Numbered from the stretch's first letter, positions 16,919-25,410 are shown. The stretch is 64,000 bases of DNA from Planobispora longispora (GCF_016863135.1 NZ_BOOH01000045.1:1-64000); one strand, 5' to 3'. Notes: generated by a model from the letters alone, not told the origin. Made by a program: numbers and translations.

Positions 16919-17653
16919 ATGGATGAACGCGAGTATCTGGCGGCCTACGACCCCCGGGCATATCCGGCGATCGCCGTGACCGTCGACGTGGTCGCGCTCA
17001 CGATCATCGGGGGCGTGCTGCACGTGCTCCTGGTCGAGCGGGGGGAACCGCCCTTCCTGGGGCGGTGGGCGCTGCCCGGCGGGTTCATCCGGCCCGGAGA
17101 GGATCTGGACGAGGCCGCGGCCAGGGAACTGGCCGAGGAGACGGGCATGACCGACCGGGTCCACATCGAGCAGCTGGCCAGCTACGGATCACCGGGCCGC
17201 GATCCCCGGATGCGGGTCGTGTCGATCTCCTACCTGGCCTTCGCCCCCGACCTGCCCGACCCGCAGGCGGGCTCCGACGCCACCGACGCCGCATGGTACG
17301 GCGTGGACCGCCTGCCGAAGCTCGCGTTCGACCACGAGCGCATCCTGGGGCATGCGCTTGAGCGGGCGCGGGCCAAGCTGGAGTACACCCCGCTGGCCAC
17401 CGCGTTCGTGGGCCCGATGTTCACGATCTCCGAACTGCGCGGGGTCTACGAGGCGGTGTGGGGGGCGCCGCTGCACGCGGGCAACTTCCACCGCAAGGTC
17501 CTGTCGGTCCCCGGGTTCGTGGAGAGCACCGGCGAGACCACCGAGAGCGGCGGAGCCCGGGGCGGCCCGCGGGCCAAGCTCTACCGCGCGGGGGACGCCC
17601 GGCTCCTCCATCCCGCTCTGCTGCGGCCGGAGCGGGAGGAGGAGATCCGGTGA
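16919..17653 (+). CDS. NrtR-type transcriptional regulator (NUDIX domain plus winged helix)
   Basis: A 244-residue protein. The N-terminal NUDIX domain has an intact Nudix box (GFIRPGEDLDEAAARELAEE then TGM, about residues 58-80). The C-terminal winged helix is of NrtR type (FTISELRGVYEAVWG ... NFHRKVLSVPGFV). Known NrtR proteins repress NAD-related genes and respond to ADP-ribose. The intact box means hydrolysis is still possible here. The ATG at 16919 is chosen because GAGAAGGA precedes it. The 31-base palindrome overlaps that ribosome site. It is the first gene of a four-gene operon with a J-domain/kinase-like protein, a VWA protein and a PurA paralogue. It therefore probably senses a nucleotide-like ligand that gates the operon. 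Confidence 0.85.
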   Translation: MDEREYLAAYDPRAYPAIAVTVDVVALTIIGGVLHVLLVERGEPPFLGRWALPGGFIRPGEDLDEAAARELAEETGMTDRVHIEQLASYGSPGRDPRMRVVSISYLAFAPDLPDPQAGSDATDAAWYGVDRLPKLAFDHERILGHALERARAKLEYTPLATAFVGPMFTISELRGVYEAVWGAPLHAGNFHRKVLSVPGFVESTGETTESGGARGGPRAKLYRAGDARLLHPALLRPEREEEIR

Positions 17654-17765
17654 GCACGACGGCGACCGCGCCGAGGGGGACCCGATGACCATGACCGCGA
17701 CCGGACCGAGGGGAGATCCGATGACCGACGAACCCACCGGGGCCAGAGGAGACCCGGTGACCACG
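17637..17765 (+). repeat. 35/36-base tandem repeat, each unit with a ribosome site and a start codon
   Basis: Four degenerate units place a purine-rich GAGGGGA-like site just before GTG 17650, ATG 17685, ATG 17721 and GTG 17757. Spacing is 35, 36 and 36 bases. The first unit covers the stop of the NUDIX gene. The one-base-short first step puts GTG 17650 out of frame with the other three. Confidence 0.75.
17650..17688 (+). CDS. Possible 12-codon coupling mini-ORF
   Basis: GTG at 17650 overlaps the NUDIX stop (GTGA). The frame (VSTTATAPRGTR) ends at a TGA that overlaps ATG 17685 of the next gene (ATGA). It may be only a by-product of the repeat, but its placement would pass ribosomes from one gene to the next. 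Confidence 0.35.
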   Translation: MSTTATAPRGTR

Positions 17766-18785
17766 ACCGCCGAGGCGATCGCCCTGGTGAAGGCCGCCGT
17801 GGATCCGCAGGACCTGTTCTCCGGGGACGCCCCGGAGCGCACCTACCGGCGGCTCGCCCGGCTCCTCCACCCCGATCTCGCCTCCGGTCCGGACGCCGCG
17901 GCCGCCTTCGTCAGGCTGGCCCGGCTCTGGGCGGCCCGCCACGGGAGCGCGGGCCGTCCGAGAACGATCACCACCGGGCGGGGGACCTACCGGATCGCCG
18001 GGGTTCACCGGCGGGGCTCCACCGCCGTGCTCTACAAGACCGGCGGGGACACCCTGGTCAAGCTGGTCCGGAGCCCGGCCGACAACGACCTCCTCCGGCG
18101 CGAGGCCGACGCGCTCAGAACGATCGAGCGCAAGGGCGTTCCCCTGCTCCTGCCGTACGTGCCCCGGCTGGTGGAGTCGTTCCGCTACCGTTCGGGCGGG
18201 GTGGAGCGGCAGGCCAACGTGATCAGCAGGGTGCCGGACGGGTTCCTGACCCTGGACGAGATCACCCGGCGGCGGTCACCGCTGGACCCGCGGGACGCGG
18301 CGTGGATCTGGCGGCGGCTGCTGGTGGCGGTCGGCGTGGCCCACCGCGCCGGGATCGCGCACGGCGCCGTCTTCGGCCACCACGTGCTGGTCCACCCGAT
18401 CGAGCACGGCCTGGTCCTGATCGACTGGAGCCAGTCGGCGCCGCTGGGCACGCCGCTGACCGCCCTGGTGACACGGCACCGCGACGACTACCCGCCCGGC
18501 GTCCTCGCCCGGGAACCGGTCACCGAGACCCTCGACATCCGCCTCGCCACCCGCTGCGTCGCCACGCTCATGGGCTACCGCGCCGGCCGTCCCGCCGCCC
18601 CCGGCGGGCGCGGCCCGGCCCAGGACCCCGGAGGCGCCCCCCGCGGCGTCCCCGCCCGGATGCGCGCCTTCATCAGGGGAAGCCTGCTGAGCCCTCCGCG
18701 TGACGCCTGGGGACTCCTCGCCGAGCTCGACGAACTCCTCGACGACCTCTACGGCCCACGGCTGTACCGCCCCCTCCACCTGTGA
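17685..18785 (+). CDS. J-domain plus degenerate protein-kinase-like protein
   Basis: A 366-residue protein joining two domains. Residues about 40-90 look like a DnaJ J-domain (LARLLHPDLASGPD, HPD at 62-64). From about residue 100 there is a kinase fold with beta-3 Lys126 (TLVKLV) and Asp247 (LIDWS, at the DFG position). The catalytic loop reads IAHGAVFGHHVLVHP: the HRD Asp is Ala228 and the Asn is His. Phosphotransfer is thus doubtful, and it may bind nucleotide or client protein as a pseudokinase. Start choice is hard: ATG 17685, ATG 17721 and GTG 17757 are all in frame, each with its own ribosome site. The J domain begins after the last one. The VWA gene follows 31 bases later. Confidence 0.75.
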   Translation: MTMTATGPRGDPMTDEPTGARGDPVTTTAEAIALVKAAVDPQDLFSGDAPERTYRRLARLLHPDLASGPDAAAAFVRLARLWAARHGSAGRPRTITTGRGTYRIAGVHRRGSTAVLYKTGGDTLVKLVRSPADNDLLRREADALRTIERKGVPLLLPYVPRLVESFRYRSGGVERQANVISRVPDGFLTLDEITRRRSPLDPRDAAWIWRRLLVAVGVAHRAGIAHGAVFGHHVLVHPIEHGLVLIDWSQSAPLGTPLTALVTRHRDDYPPGVLAREPVTETLDIRLATRCVATLMGYRAGRPAAPGGRGPAQDPGGAPRGVPARMRAFIRGSLLSPPRDAWGLLAELDELLDDLYGPRLYRPLHL

Positions 18786-18816
18786 CAAGCCTGACACCCG
18801 CGAGACGGAGACCCCC

Positions 18817-19776
18817 ATGGGAAGCGGAATCTGGTCCACCGACGTATACACCGCGGCCAAGCGCCTGCGCGCGGTCAGCGGCGCCAGCGCCTTCGCCTAC
18901 AGCGACGGCGGCGCCCGCACCGTGCACGCCGATCTCGACCCCCACGGCGTGACGGCCCGCGAGAGCCGCGACTCCGACGAGCACCCCGCCTCGCTGGCCG
19001 TCGCCGTGCTCTTCGACGTGACCGGCTCGATGGGCGACGTGCCGCGCACACTCCAGACCAAGCTGCCCGACCTGCTCGGCCTGCTGCTGCGCAAGGGGTA
19101 CGCCACCGACCCGCAGATCCTGTTCGGCGCGATCGGCGACGCCACCTGCGACCGGGCGCCGCTGCAGATGGGGCAGTTCGAGTCTGACAACCGCATGGAC
19201 GGGCACCTCGGCAACATCCTGCTGGAGGGCGGAGGCGGCGGGCAGATGAGCGAGTCCTACGAGCTCGCCATGTACTTCATGGCCCGGCACACCTCGATCG
19301 ACTGCCTCGAGAAGCGGGGACGGCGGGGCTACCTGTTCATCATCGGGGACGAGCTCCCCTACCCGAAGGTGAGCCGCCACCAGGTCGCCGCGGTCATCGG
19401 CGACCACCTGGAGCGCGACATCCCCATCACCGACGTCGTCGCCGAGCTGACCCGCATGTACGACGTCTACTACATCATCCCCGCCGGGGCGTACCACGCC
19501 GGGGAGGGCAAGGTGCTCAAGCGCTGGCGCGAGCTGCTCGGACAGAACGTCCTGGAGCTCGACGACCTGAGCATGGTCTGCGAGACCATCGCGCTCACCG
19601 TGGGGCTCGGCGAGGCCGCCATCGACCTCGACGAAGGTCTCAGCGACCTGGACGACCTCGGCTCCGCCGCCGGGGCCGCGGTCTCCAGGGCACTGGCCAG
19701 ACTGGACCGCGGCGCGCTCGTGGTGGACGACGGGCCCGGTCTCGAGATCGGCGAGAGCGGGGTGACGCGGCTGTGA
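18817..19776 (+). CDS. VWA-like domain protein with MIDAS motif
   Basis: A 319-residue soluble protein. The von Willebrand A-type metal site is seen in LFDVTGSMGDVP (Asp67, Gly70, Ser71; the usual first Ser is Thr). Further acidic positions lie in GAIGDATCD and FIIGDELPY. It has a Gly-rich loop (LLEGGGGGQMSESYELA) and an acidic tail. No signal peptide is present. Such cytoplasmic VWA proteins usually act as metal-dependent protein-protein adaptors, often with ATPases or chaperones. The J-domain partner upstream fits that. The ATG at 18817 is chosen because the conserved-looking MGSGIWSTDVY starts there. The last codons overlap the PurA-like ATG by four bases (GTGA/ATG region), so the genes are coupled. 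Confidence 0.8.
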   Translation: MGSGIWSTDVYTAAKRLRAVSGASAFAYSDGGARTVHADLDPHGVTARESRDSDEHPASLAVAVLFDVTGSMGDVPRTLQTKLPDLLGLLLRKGYATDPQILFGAIGDATCDRAPLQMGQFESDNRMDGHLGNILLEGGGGGQMSESYELAMYFMARHTSIDCLEKRGRRGYLFIIGDELPYPKVSRHQVAAVIGDHLERDIPITDVVAELTRMYDVYYIIPAGAYHAGEGKVLKRWRELLGQNVLELDDLSMVCETIALTVGLGEAAIDLDEGLSDLDDLGSAAGAAVSRALARLDRGALVVDDGPGLEIGESGVTRL

Positions 19777-21110
19777 AAGATCACATGATCGTCGTCGATC
19801 TGGGGTACGGCGACGCCGGCAAGGGCGGCGTCGTGGACTGGCTCTGCGCCCGGGGCGACGTCACCGCCGTGATCAGGTTCAACGGGGGCGCGCAGGCCGG
19901 GCACAACGTCGTCCTGCCCGACGGACGGCACCACACGTTCGCGCAGTTCGGCTCCGGAACGTTCCGGGGCGTGCCCACCCATCTCTCCCGGCACATGGTG
20001 GTGGATCCCTTCGCGCTCTCCGCCGAGGCCGACCACCTGCGCCGTCTCGGCGTCTCCCAGCCGTACGGCATGCTCACGATCGACCGCGAGGCCCTGCTCG
20101 CCACGCCGTACCACATCGCGGCCGGACGGGACCGCGAGCGGGAACGCGGCGAGAGCCGGCACGGCTCCTGCGGGATGGGCGTCGGCGAGGTGATGGCCTA
20201 CGCGCTGGAGAACCCGTTCGTGGCTCCCAAGGTCGGCGACTGCGAGCGGCCCGGGCTGCTGGCGCAGAAGCTGAACCTGCTGCGCGACCGGCTCGGCGAC
20301 CGGATCGGCGCGGACGCGCCCCCGGTCGCCGACTGCCTCGCCGCCTACCTGGCCTTCGCCCAGCGGGTGCGGTTGGTCGATCCCTCCTACGTCAGCGAGC
20401 TGCTGCGCAGGCGCCCCGTGGTCTTCGAGGGCGCCCAGGGGGTGCTGCTCGACGAGTGGCACGGCTTCCACCCCCACACGACCTGGAGCACCACGACCTT
20501 CGACAACGCCTTCTCCCTGCTCGACGGGGAGCACGCCGTCCGGCTCGGCGTGCTGCGCACCTACACCCCCCGGCACGGGCCCGGCCCCCTGGTCACCGAG
20601 GACCCGGAGCTGAGCCTGCCCGAGCCGCACAACCGGTCCGGCCCCTGGCAGGGACCGTTCCGGATCGGCCACTTCGACGCCGTGGCGCACCGCTACGCCC
20701 TGGCGGCGGCGGGCGGGGTGGACCTGCTGGCCCTGACCCACCTGGACGCGCCGGTGTCGCGGATGTGCGACTCCTACGACATCGGCGAGCTCCCGGTGGA
20801 GGAGAAGAGCGAACCGGTCGACCAGGCCGGGCTCGCCGCCCGCCTGGCCCGGCAGTCCGAGCTCACCGCCCGGCTGGACAAGGCCCTGCCCCACTACGTG
20901 GACGGGATCAGCGACTGGCCCACGGCGGTCTCCGAGGCGCTGGGCGTGCGCGTCTGGCTCGGCTCCTCCGGCCCCACCGCCCACGCCAAGTCGCTGATCC
21001 CGTCCGCCTCGTCGCGGAAGACCGGGGTGAGTTTCATGGGGGGCGCGCGGGCGCTGCGGGAGCGGACGGAGCGGGCGGAGGCGGGCTACCGGGCGCTGCG
21101 CTGGGCGTGA
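19773..21110 (+). CDS. Adenylosuccinate synthetase (PurA) paralogue, divergent
   Basis: A 445-residue PurA-fold protein, slightly longer than housekeeping PurA (about 430). The GTP and catalytic loop is kept as GDAGKGG (Asp14), and catalytic His44 is kept in AGHN. The later FEGAQGVLLDEWHG and THLDA segments match the fold. The Arg-rich loop that grips aspartate in normal PurA (GRRRRTG) is replaced by WQGPFRIGHFDAV. The IMP-binding TTGRGIGP reads SCGMGVGE. A GTP-dependent phosphoryl-activation chemistry is therefore plausible, but with another nucleotide or amine substrate. It is the last gene of the NrtR-regulated operon. This is unlikely to be the purine-pathway PurA. The reading frame is intact. 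Confidence 0.82.
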   Translation: MKDHMIVVDLGYGDAGKGGVVDWLCARGDVTAVIRFNGGAQAGHNVVLPDGRHHTFAQFGSGTFRGVPTHLSRHMVVDPFALSAEADHLRRLGVSQPYGMLTIDREALLATPYHIAAGRDRERERGESRHGSCGMGVGEVMAYALENPFVAPKVGDCERPGLLAQKLNLLRDRLGDRIGADAPPVADCLAAYLAFAQRVRLVDPSYVSELLRRRPVVFEGAQGVLLDEWHGFHPHTTWSTTTFDNAFSLLDGEHAVRLGVLRTYTPRHGPGPLVTEDPELSLPEPHNRSGPWQGPFRIGHFDAVAHRYALAAAGGVDLLALTHLDAPVSRMCDSYDIGELPVEEKSEPVDQAGLAARLARQSELTARLDKALPHYVDGISDWPTAVSEALGVRVWLGSSGPTAHAKSLIPSASSRKTGVSFMGGARALRERTERAEAGYRALRWA

Positions 21111-21116
21111 ACCGTC

Positions 21117-21410
21117 CTAGACGGTGAACTGCACGGCCGCGCGGGCGGCCAGGATCGGCTTGATGTGCTCGGCGATCACGGCCTGGTGCTCCGGGTGGTC
21201 GCGGTAGACCAGGTAGTCGTCCACGGAGTCGAAGTCCGCCACGAGCGCGAACTCGTGGTTGCCCGGGTTCACCCCCGCGTCGGAGCCCAGGGCGTAGGCG
21301 CGGATCTCCGGGATGGCGCCCGGGAGCCTGCCCAGCTCGGCGGCGACGGCGGCCTTCTGCTCGTCGGTGGCGTCCTCGGCCCAGGTGAACAGCACGACGT
21401 GGCGGAACAT
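21117..21410 (-). CDS. Dabb (stress-responsive A/B barrel) family protein
   Basis: A 97-residue dimeric ferredoxin-like barrel protein. The start MFRHVVLFTWAEDATDEQK and the end VDDYLVYRDHPEHQAVIAEH are diagnostic of the Dabb family. Plant and bacterial members include olivetolic acid cyclase-like proteins, and many are uncharacterised. It is convergent with the PurA-like gene, six bases away, and has its own promoter side facing the E2 gene. Confidence 0.9.
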   Translation of the reverse strand: MFRHVVLFTWAEDATDEQKAAVAAELGRLPGAIPEIRAYALGSDAGVNPGNHEFALVADFDSVDDYLVYRDHPEHQAVIAEHIKPILAARAAVQFTV

Positions 21411-21524
21411 GATCGTCCTTTCGGTTCGGATGCCCGCCAGCGTACGGCCGCCGCCCGCGGTCCCCCGCCCCGGGTCACGCCCCCGGGGCGGGGTGGGTCT
21501 CCCCGCGGGATCCCGTGCTCCGGG

Positions 21525-23015
21525 TCAGCCCCAGGCGAGCATCCGGAGGGGGTCCTCCAGCATGGCGCCGACGTCGCGCAGGAACAGCGAGCCGAGCTCG
21601 CCGTCCACCACCCGGTGGTCGAAGGAGAGCGCGAGCGTGCACACCTTGCGCGGCACGATCTGCCCGTCCACGACCCAGGGCATGTCCCTGACCTGCCCGA
21701 AGGCCAGGATCGCCGACTCGCCCGGGTTGAGGATCGGCGTCCCGGCGTCCACCCCGAACACGCCCACGTTGGTGATCGTGAACGTGCCCCCCGCCATGTC
21801 GGCGGGCTGGGTGCGGCCGGCCCTGGCGGTCTCGACGAGGCCGCCGAGCGCCGCCGCCAGCTCCGGCAGCGACAGGGCGTGGGCGTCCTTGACGTTGGGG
21901 ACCAGCAGGCCGCGCGGGGTGGCCGCGGCGATGCCCAGGTTCACGTAGTGCTTGACCACGATCTCCTGAGCCGCCTCGTCCCACGCCGAGTTGATCATCG
22001 GGTGGCGCCGGGCGGCGACGAGCACGGCCTTGGCGACCAGGAGCAGCGGCGAGACCTTGACCTCGGCGAAGTCCGGCAGGGCGCGCAGGCGTGTCACCGC
22101 CTCCATGGTCGCGGTCACGTCCACCTGGAGGAACTCGGTGACGTGCGGCGCGGTGAACGCCGAGGCCACCATGGCCTGCGCGGTCGCCTTCCGCACCCCC
22201 TTGACCGGGATGCGCTCCTCGCCGCCGGACGGCACGGCGCGCATCCCCGGGCGGGCGGTCCCGGCGTCCTGCCCGGGCGCCGCGTTCGCGGCCGTGTGCA
22301 CGTCGTCCCGGGTGATCGAGCCCTGCGGCCCGGTCCCGGTGAGCGTGGCGAGATCGACCCCGAGGTCCTTGGCCAGCTTGCGCACCGGCGGCTTGGCCAG
22401 CACCGCGACCCGGCCCGCCCCGGCGGGGGCCGACGCGGGAGCGGGCTGCGGCTGAGACTGCGGTACGGCGCCGGCCCGGGACAGTCCCTCGGGAGCCCGC
22501 GCGCCACCCGGGGCGGAGGACCCGGTAGAGGGCCCTGTTGAGGGCTGCTTGCGGGCGCGGCGCTTGGCGGCGCCCATCTTGACGCCGTACCCGACCAGGA
22601 CGGGCTGGCGTTCCTCCTTGGGCTTCCCCGACCCCCCGGGCCCCCCGGCCTCCTCGGGGACCGCCGGGACCATGTCGTCCGCCAGAGCCTGGCCGCGCCC
22701 CGCGGGCTCGGCGGCCCCGCCGTCCCGGCCGCCCGCCGCGCCGGACAGGGCCGCGCCGCCGGCGGGGGCCGCGGGGGCGGAGCCGTCGTCCACCCTGATG
22801 ATGGGCTTGCCCACGTCGACGGTCTCGCCCTCGTCCGCCAGCAGGGCCGAGACCACGCCCTCGAACGGGCAGGGCAGCTCGACCACGGCCTTGGCGGTCT
22901 CGATCTCCACGATGGTCTGGTTGACCTTGACCGGGTCGCCGACCTTCACGTGCCAGCGGACGATCTCCGCCTCGGTCAGTCCCTCGCCCACGTCGGGGAG
23001 CTTGAACTCCTTCAT
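21525..23015 (-). CDS. Dihydrolipoamide acyltransferase (E2) of a 2-oxoacid dehydrogenase
   Basis: A 496-residue E2 core enzyme that transfers the acyl group from lipoamide to CoA. The N-terminal lipoyl domain carries the lipoylated Lys in EIETAKAVVELPCPF (about residue 42). A long Pro/Ala/Gly-rich linker follows (residues 80-210). The peripheral subunit-binding domain is VRKLAKDLGVDLATLTGTG. The catalytic domain ends with the active site FDHRVVDGE. One lipoyl domain and this architecture fit branched-chain (Bkd) complexes as well as some pyruvate complexes. The genes E1alpha-E1beta-E2 are transcribed in that order on the minus strand; no E3 is present. Confidence 0.92.
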   Translation of the reverse strand: MKEFKLPDVGEGLTEAEIVRWHVKVGDPVKVNQTIVEIETAKAVVELPCPFEGVVSALLADEGETVDVGKPIIRVDDGSAPAAPAGGAALSGAAGGRDGGAAEPAGRGQALADDMVPAVPEEAGGPGGSGKPKEERQPVLVGYGVKMGAAKRRARKQPSTGPSTGSSAPGGARAPEGLSRAGAVPQSQPQPAPASAPAGAGRVAVLAKPPVRKLAKDLGVDLATLTGTGPQGSITRDDVHTAANAAPGQDAGTARPGMRAVPSGGEERIPVKGVRKATAQAMVASAFTAPHVTEFLQVDVTATMEAVTRLRALPDFAEVKVSPLLLVAKAVLVAARRHPMINSAWDEAAQEIVVKHYVNLGIAAATPRGLLVPNVKDAHALSLPELAAALGGLVETARAGRTQPADMAGGTFTITNVGVFGVDAGTPILNPGESAILAFGQVRDMPWVVDGQIVPRKVCTLALSFDHRVVDGELGSLFLRDVGAMLEDPLRMLAWG

Positions 23016-23027
23016 CCCTCTCCCTCT

Positions 23028-24008
23028 TTAGAACGTGAACGCGCGGTCGACGGCGTCCAGGACCCGGTCCAGGTCGGGCAGGTAGTGCTCCTCCAGGCGG
23101 GAGGGCGGGTACGGGGTGGACGGCCCGCCGACGCGCAGGACCGGCGCCTCCAGGCTGTAGAAGCACTCCTCGGTGATCCGGGCGGCCAGCTCCGCGCCGA
23201 AACCGCCGAAGACGGGAGCCTCGTGCACCACGACGCACCGCCCGGTGCGCCGTACCGACTCCGCGATCGCCGCCGTGTCCAGCGGGTTGAGCGAGCGCAG
23301 GTCCACGATCTCCAGCGAGCGGCCGTCCTCCTCGGCCGCCGCCGCGGCCTCCAGGCAGGTCTTCACCATCGGGCCGTAGGCGAGCAGGGTGACGTCCGTG
23401 CCGGGCCGTACCACGCGGGCCCGGTCGAGCGGGAACCACTCCTCCGCCGCGGCCGTGTCGACCTCGGCCTTCTCCCAGTAGCGCCGCTTGGGCTCGAAGA
23501 AGATGACCGGGTCGTCGCAGCGGATCGCCTGCTGGATCATCGCGTAGGCGTCCGCCGGGTTGGAGCAGGCCACCACCCTCAGGCCCGCGGTGTGCGTGAA
23601 GTACGCCTCGGGGGACTCGCTGTGGTGCTCCACGGCCCCGATGCCGCCGCCGCACGGGATGCGCACGACCACCGGGAGCTTGAGCGCGCCCAGCGAGCGC
23701 AGCGGCATCTTGGCGAGCTGGGTGATGATCTGGTCGGCGGCCGGGAAGACGAAGCCGTCGAACTGGATCTCGCAGACCGGGCGGTAGCCGCGCAGCGCCA
23801 GGCCGATGGCCGTGCCGACGATGCCGGACTCCGCCAGCGGGGTGTCGATGACCCGCTCCTCGCCGAAGTCCTTCTGCAGCCCGTCGGTGACCCGGAACAC
23901 GCCGCCGAGCTTGCCCACGTCCTCGCCCATGACCAGGACCTTGGGGTCGTCCTCCATGGCCTTGCGCATGCCCTCGTTCAGGGCCTTGGCCAGAGTCAGC
24001 GTCGTCAT
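23028..24008 (-). CDS. 2-oxoacid dehydrogenase E1 component, beta subunit
   Basis: A 326-residue transketolase-type subunit that shapes the thiamine-diphosphate site with E1alpha. The start is MTTLTLAKALNEGMRKAM, followed by MGEDVGKLGGVFRVTDGL, which contains the conserved GEDV. EHHSESPEAYF and AYGPMVKTCLEAA are also family-typical. The ATG at 24008 overlaps the E1alpha stop (ATGA), so the subunits are co-translated. A longer open frame upstream is only the shadow of E1alpha. It lies 12 bases before the E2 gene. The EHHSESPE string and the order of genes favour the branched-chain type, but pyruvate is not excluded. Confidence 0.92.
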   Translation of the reverse strand: MTTLTLAKALNEGMRKAMEDDPKVLVMGEDVGKLGGVFRVTDGLQKDFGEERVIDTPLAESGIVGTAIGLALRGYRPVCEIQFDGFVFPAADQIITQLAKMPLRSLGALKLPVVVRIPCGGGIGAVEHHSESPEAYFTHTAGLRVVACSNPADAYAMIQQAIRCDDPVIFFEPKRRYWEKAEVDTAAAEEWFPLDRARVVRPGTDVTLLAYGPMVKTCLEAAAAAEEDGRSLEIVDLRSLNPLDTAAIAESVRRTGRCVVVHEAPVFGGFGAELAARITEECFYSLEAPVLRVGGPSTPYPPSRLEEHYLPDLDRVLDAVDRAFTF

Positions 24009-25123
24009 CGGCCGCCCTCCTCGGTCTCGAACCCGGAGAGGTAGGAGGCGAAGGCCGCGCGCTCCTCGTCCATCAGCCGGTGCGGCTCCGTGTAGACGTG
24101 ATCGAAGATCGCCAGCGGCTCGGGGTCGGGCATCTCCAGGCAGCGCTTGCGCACGTCCCTGCCGAGCTCGTCGGCCTCGGCGTCGACCTCGTCGAAGAAC
24201 GCCTGGTCGGCGAGCTGGTTCTTGAACAGGTAGGCCCGGACCCGCTCGATCGGGTCCTTGAGCTTCCACGCCTCCAGCTCGTCCTGCACGCGGTAGCGGG
24301 TCGGGTCGTCGGAGGTGGTGTGCGCGCCCATGCGGTAGGTGAAGGCCTCGATCAGCACCGGGCCCTGCCCGGACCGGGCGTCGGTCAGCGCCTTGCGGGT
24401 GACCGCGAGGCAGGCGAACACGTCGTTGCCGTCCACCCGCACGCCGGGGAAGCCGAACCCGCTGGCCCGGCGGTAGAGCGGGATCCGCGACTGCTTCTCC
24501 AGCGGCTCGGAGATCGCCCACTGGTTGTTCTGGCAGAAGAACACGACCGGCGCGTTGAACACCGACGCCCAGATGAACGACTCGTTCACGTCGCCCTGGG
24601 AGGTGGCGCCGTCGCCGAAGTAGACGATCGTGGCGGCGCCGTTCTCGCCGACCGCGCCGTCGCGCTGGATGCCCATGGCGTAGCCGACGGCGTGCAGGGT
24701 CTGGCTGCCGATCACGATCGTGTACAGGTGGAAGTTGTGCTCGGCGGGGTCCCAGCCGCCGTGGTTGACCCCGCGGAACAGTCCGAGGAGGTTCACCGGG
24801 TCGACGCCGCGGCACCAGGCCACGCCGTGCTCCCGGTAGGTCGGGAAGGCCATGTCCGCGTCGGTGAGCGCCCGGCCGGAGCCGATCTGCGCGGCCTCCT
24901 GGCCGAGCAGCGAGGCCCAGATGCCCAGCTCGCCCTGGCGTTGCAGGGCCACGGCCTCCAGGTCCACGCGGCGCACCAGGACCAGGTCCCGGTAGAGCGC
25001 CCGGATCTCCTCCGGGGTCAGGTCGATGTCGTAGTCGGGGTGTTCGACCCGCTCGCCTTCGGGGGTCAGCAACTGGACGAGCTCGGGGGGTGCTTGCGCA
25101 CCACGAGAGGCGTCGGCTGTCAC
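24005..25123 (-). CDS. 2-oxoacid dehydrogenase E1 component, alpha subunit
   Basis: A 372-residue subunit that decarboxylates the 2-oxoacid on thiamine diphosphate. The TPP-binding motif is VYFGDGATSQGDVNESF, ending near CQNNQWAIS. The phosphorylation-loop equivalent is YRMGAHTTSDDPTRYR. The N-terminus LVLVRRVDLEAVALQRQGELG is typical. The start is GTG at 25123; it leads a three-gene operon with E1beta and E2. The 287 bases upstream are shared with divergent purS. With valine dehydrogenase elsewhere in the window, oxidation of branched-chain 2-oxoacids to fatty-acid primers is the likely role. Confidence 0.92.
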   Translation of the reverse strand: MTADASRGAQAPPELVQLLTPEGERVEHPDYDIDLTPEEIRALYRDLVLVRRVDLEAVALQRQGELGIWASLLGQEAAQIGSGRALTDADMAFPTYREHGVAWCRGVDPVNLLGLFRGVNHGGWDPAEHNFHLYTIVIGSQTLHAVGYAMGIQRDGAVGENGAATIVYFGDGATSQGDVNESFIWASVFNAPVVFFCQNNQWAISEPLEKQSRIPLYRRASGFGFPGVRVDGNDVFACLAVTRKALTDARSGQGPVLIEAFTYRMGAHTTSDDPTRYRVQDELEAWKLKDPIERVRAYLFKNQLADQAFFDEVDAEADELGRDVRKRCLEMPDPEPLAIFDHVYTEPHRLMDEERAAFASYLSGFETEEGGR

Positions 25124-25410
25124 GTGCCGCTCCTGTGTGCTCGGGGCCGTCCGAGTGGGTTCGCCACTCCCGTCCGGCCGGTTAGCGACGCATCCGATCC
25201 GTTGTGGTGGGGTTCGTCTGCGGTTATGGACATCGTGGCAGAGGTCACATACCTGAGCGCAAGACCTCGCGTGACGTCCATGTCCTCCCCGTTCCCACTC
25301 CGCCTGTTTTCACCCCAGGGAGCGCGAGCCCGGACCCGGCGACAGAACGCTTCCGGGGCCCGTTACGCTTGAGTCGCCTGACCGTCCCCGCATCAACCTG
25401 GAGGAACACC

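Noticed and set aside
19773-21110. Housekeeping purA of the purine pathway
   Set aside because: Key IMP and aspartate-binding loops are changed and the context is an NrtR-regulated operon with J-kinase and VWA genes.
21475-23655. A 726-codon minus-strand frame covering E2 and E1beta
   Set aside because: It is in another frame of the same strand and is Arg/Gly/Ala-rich; the E2 and E1beta frames carry all family motifs.
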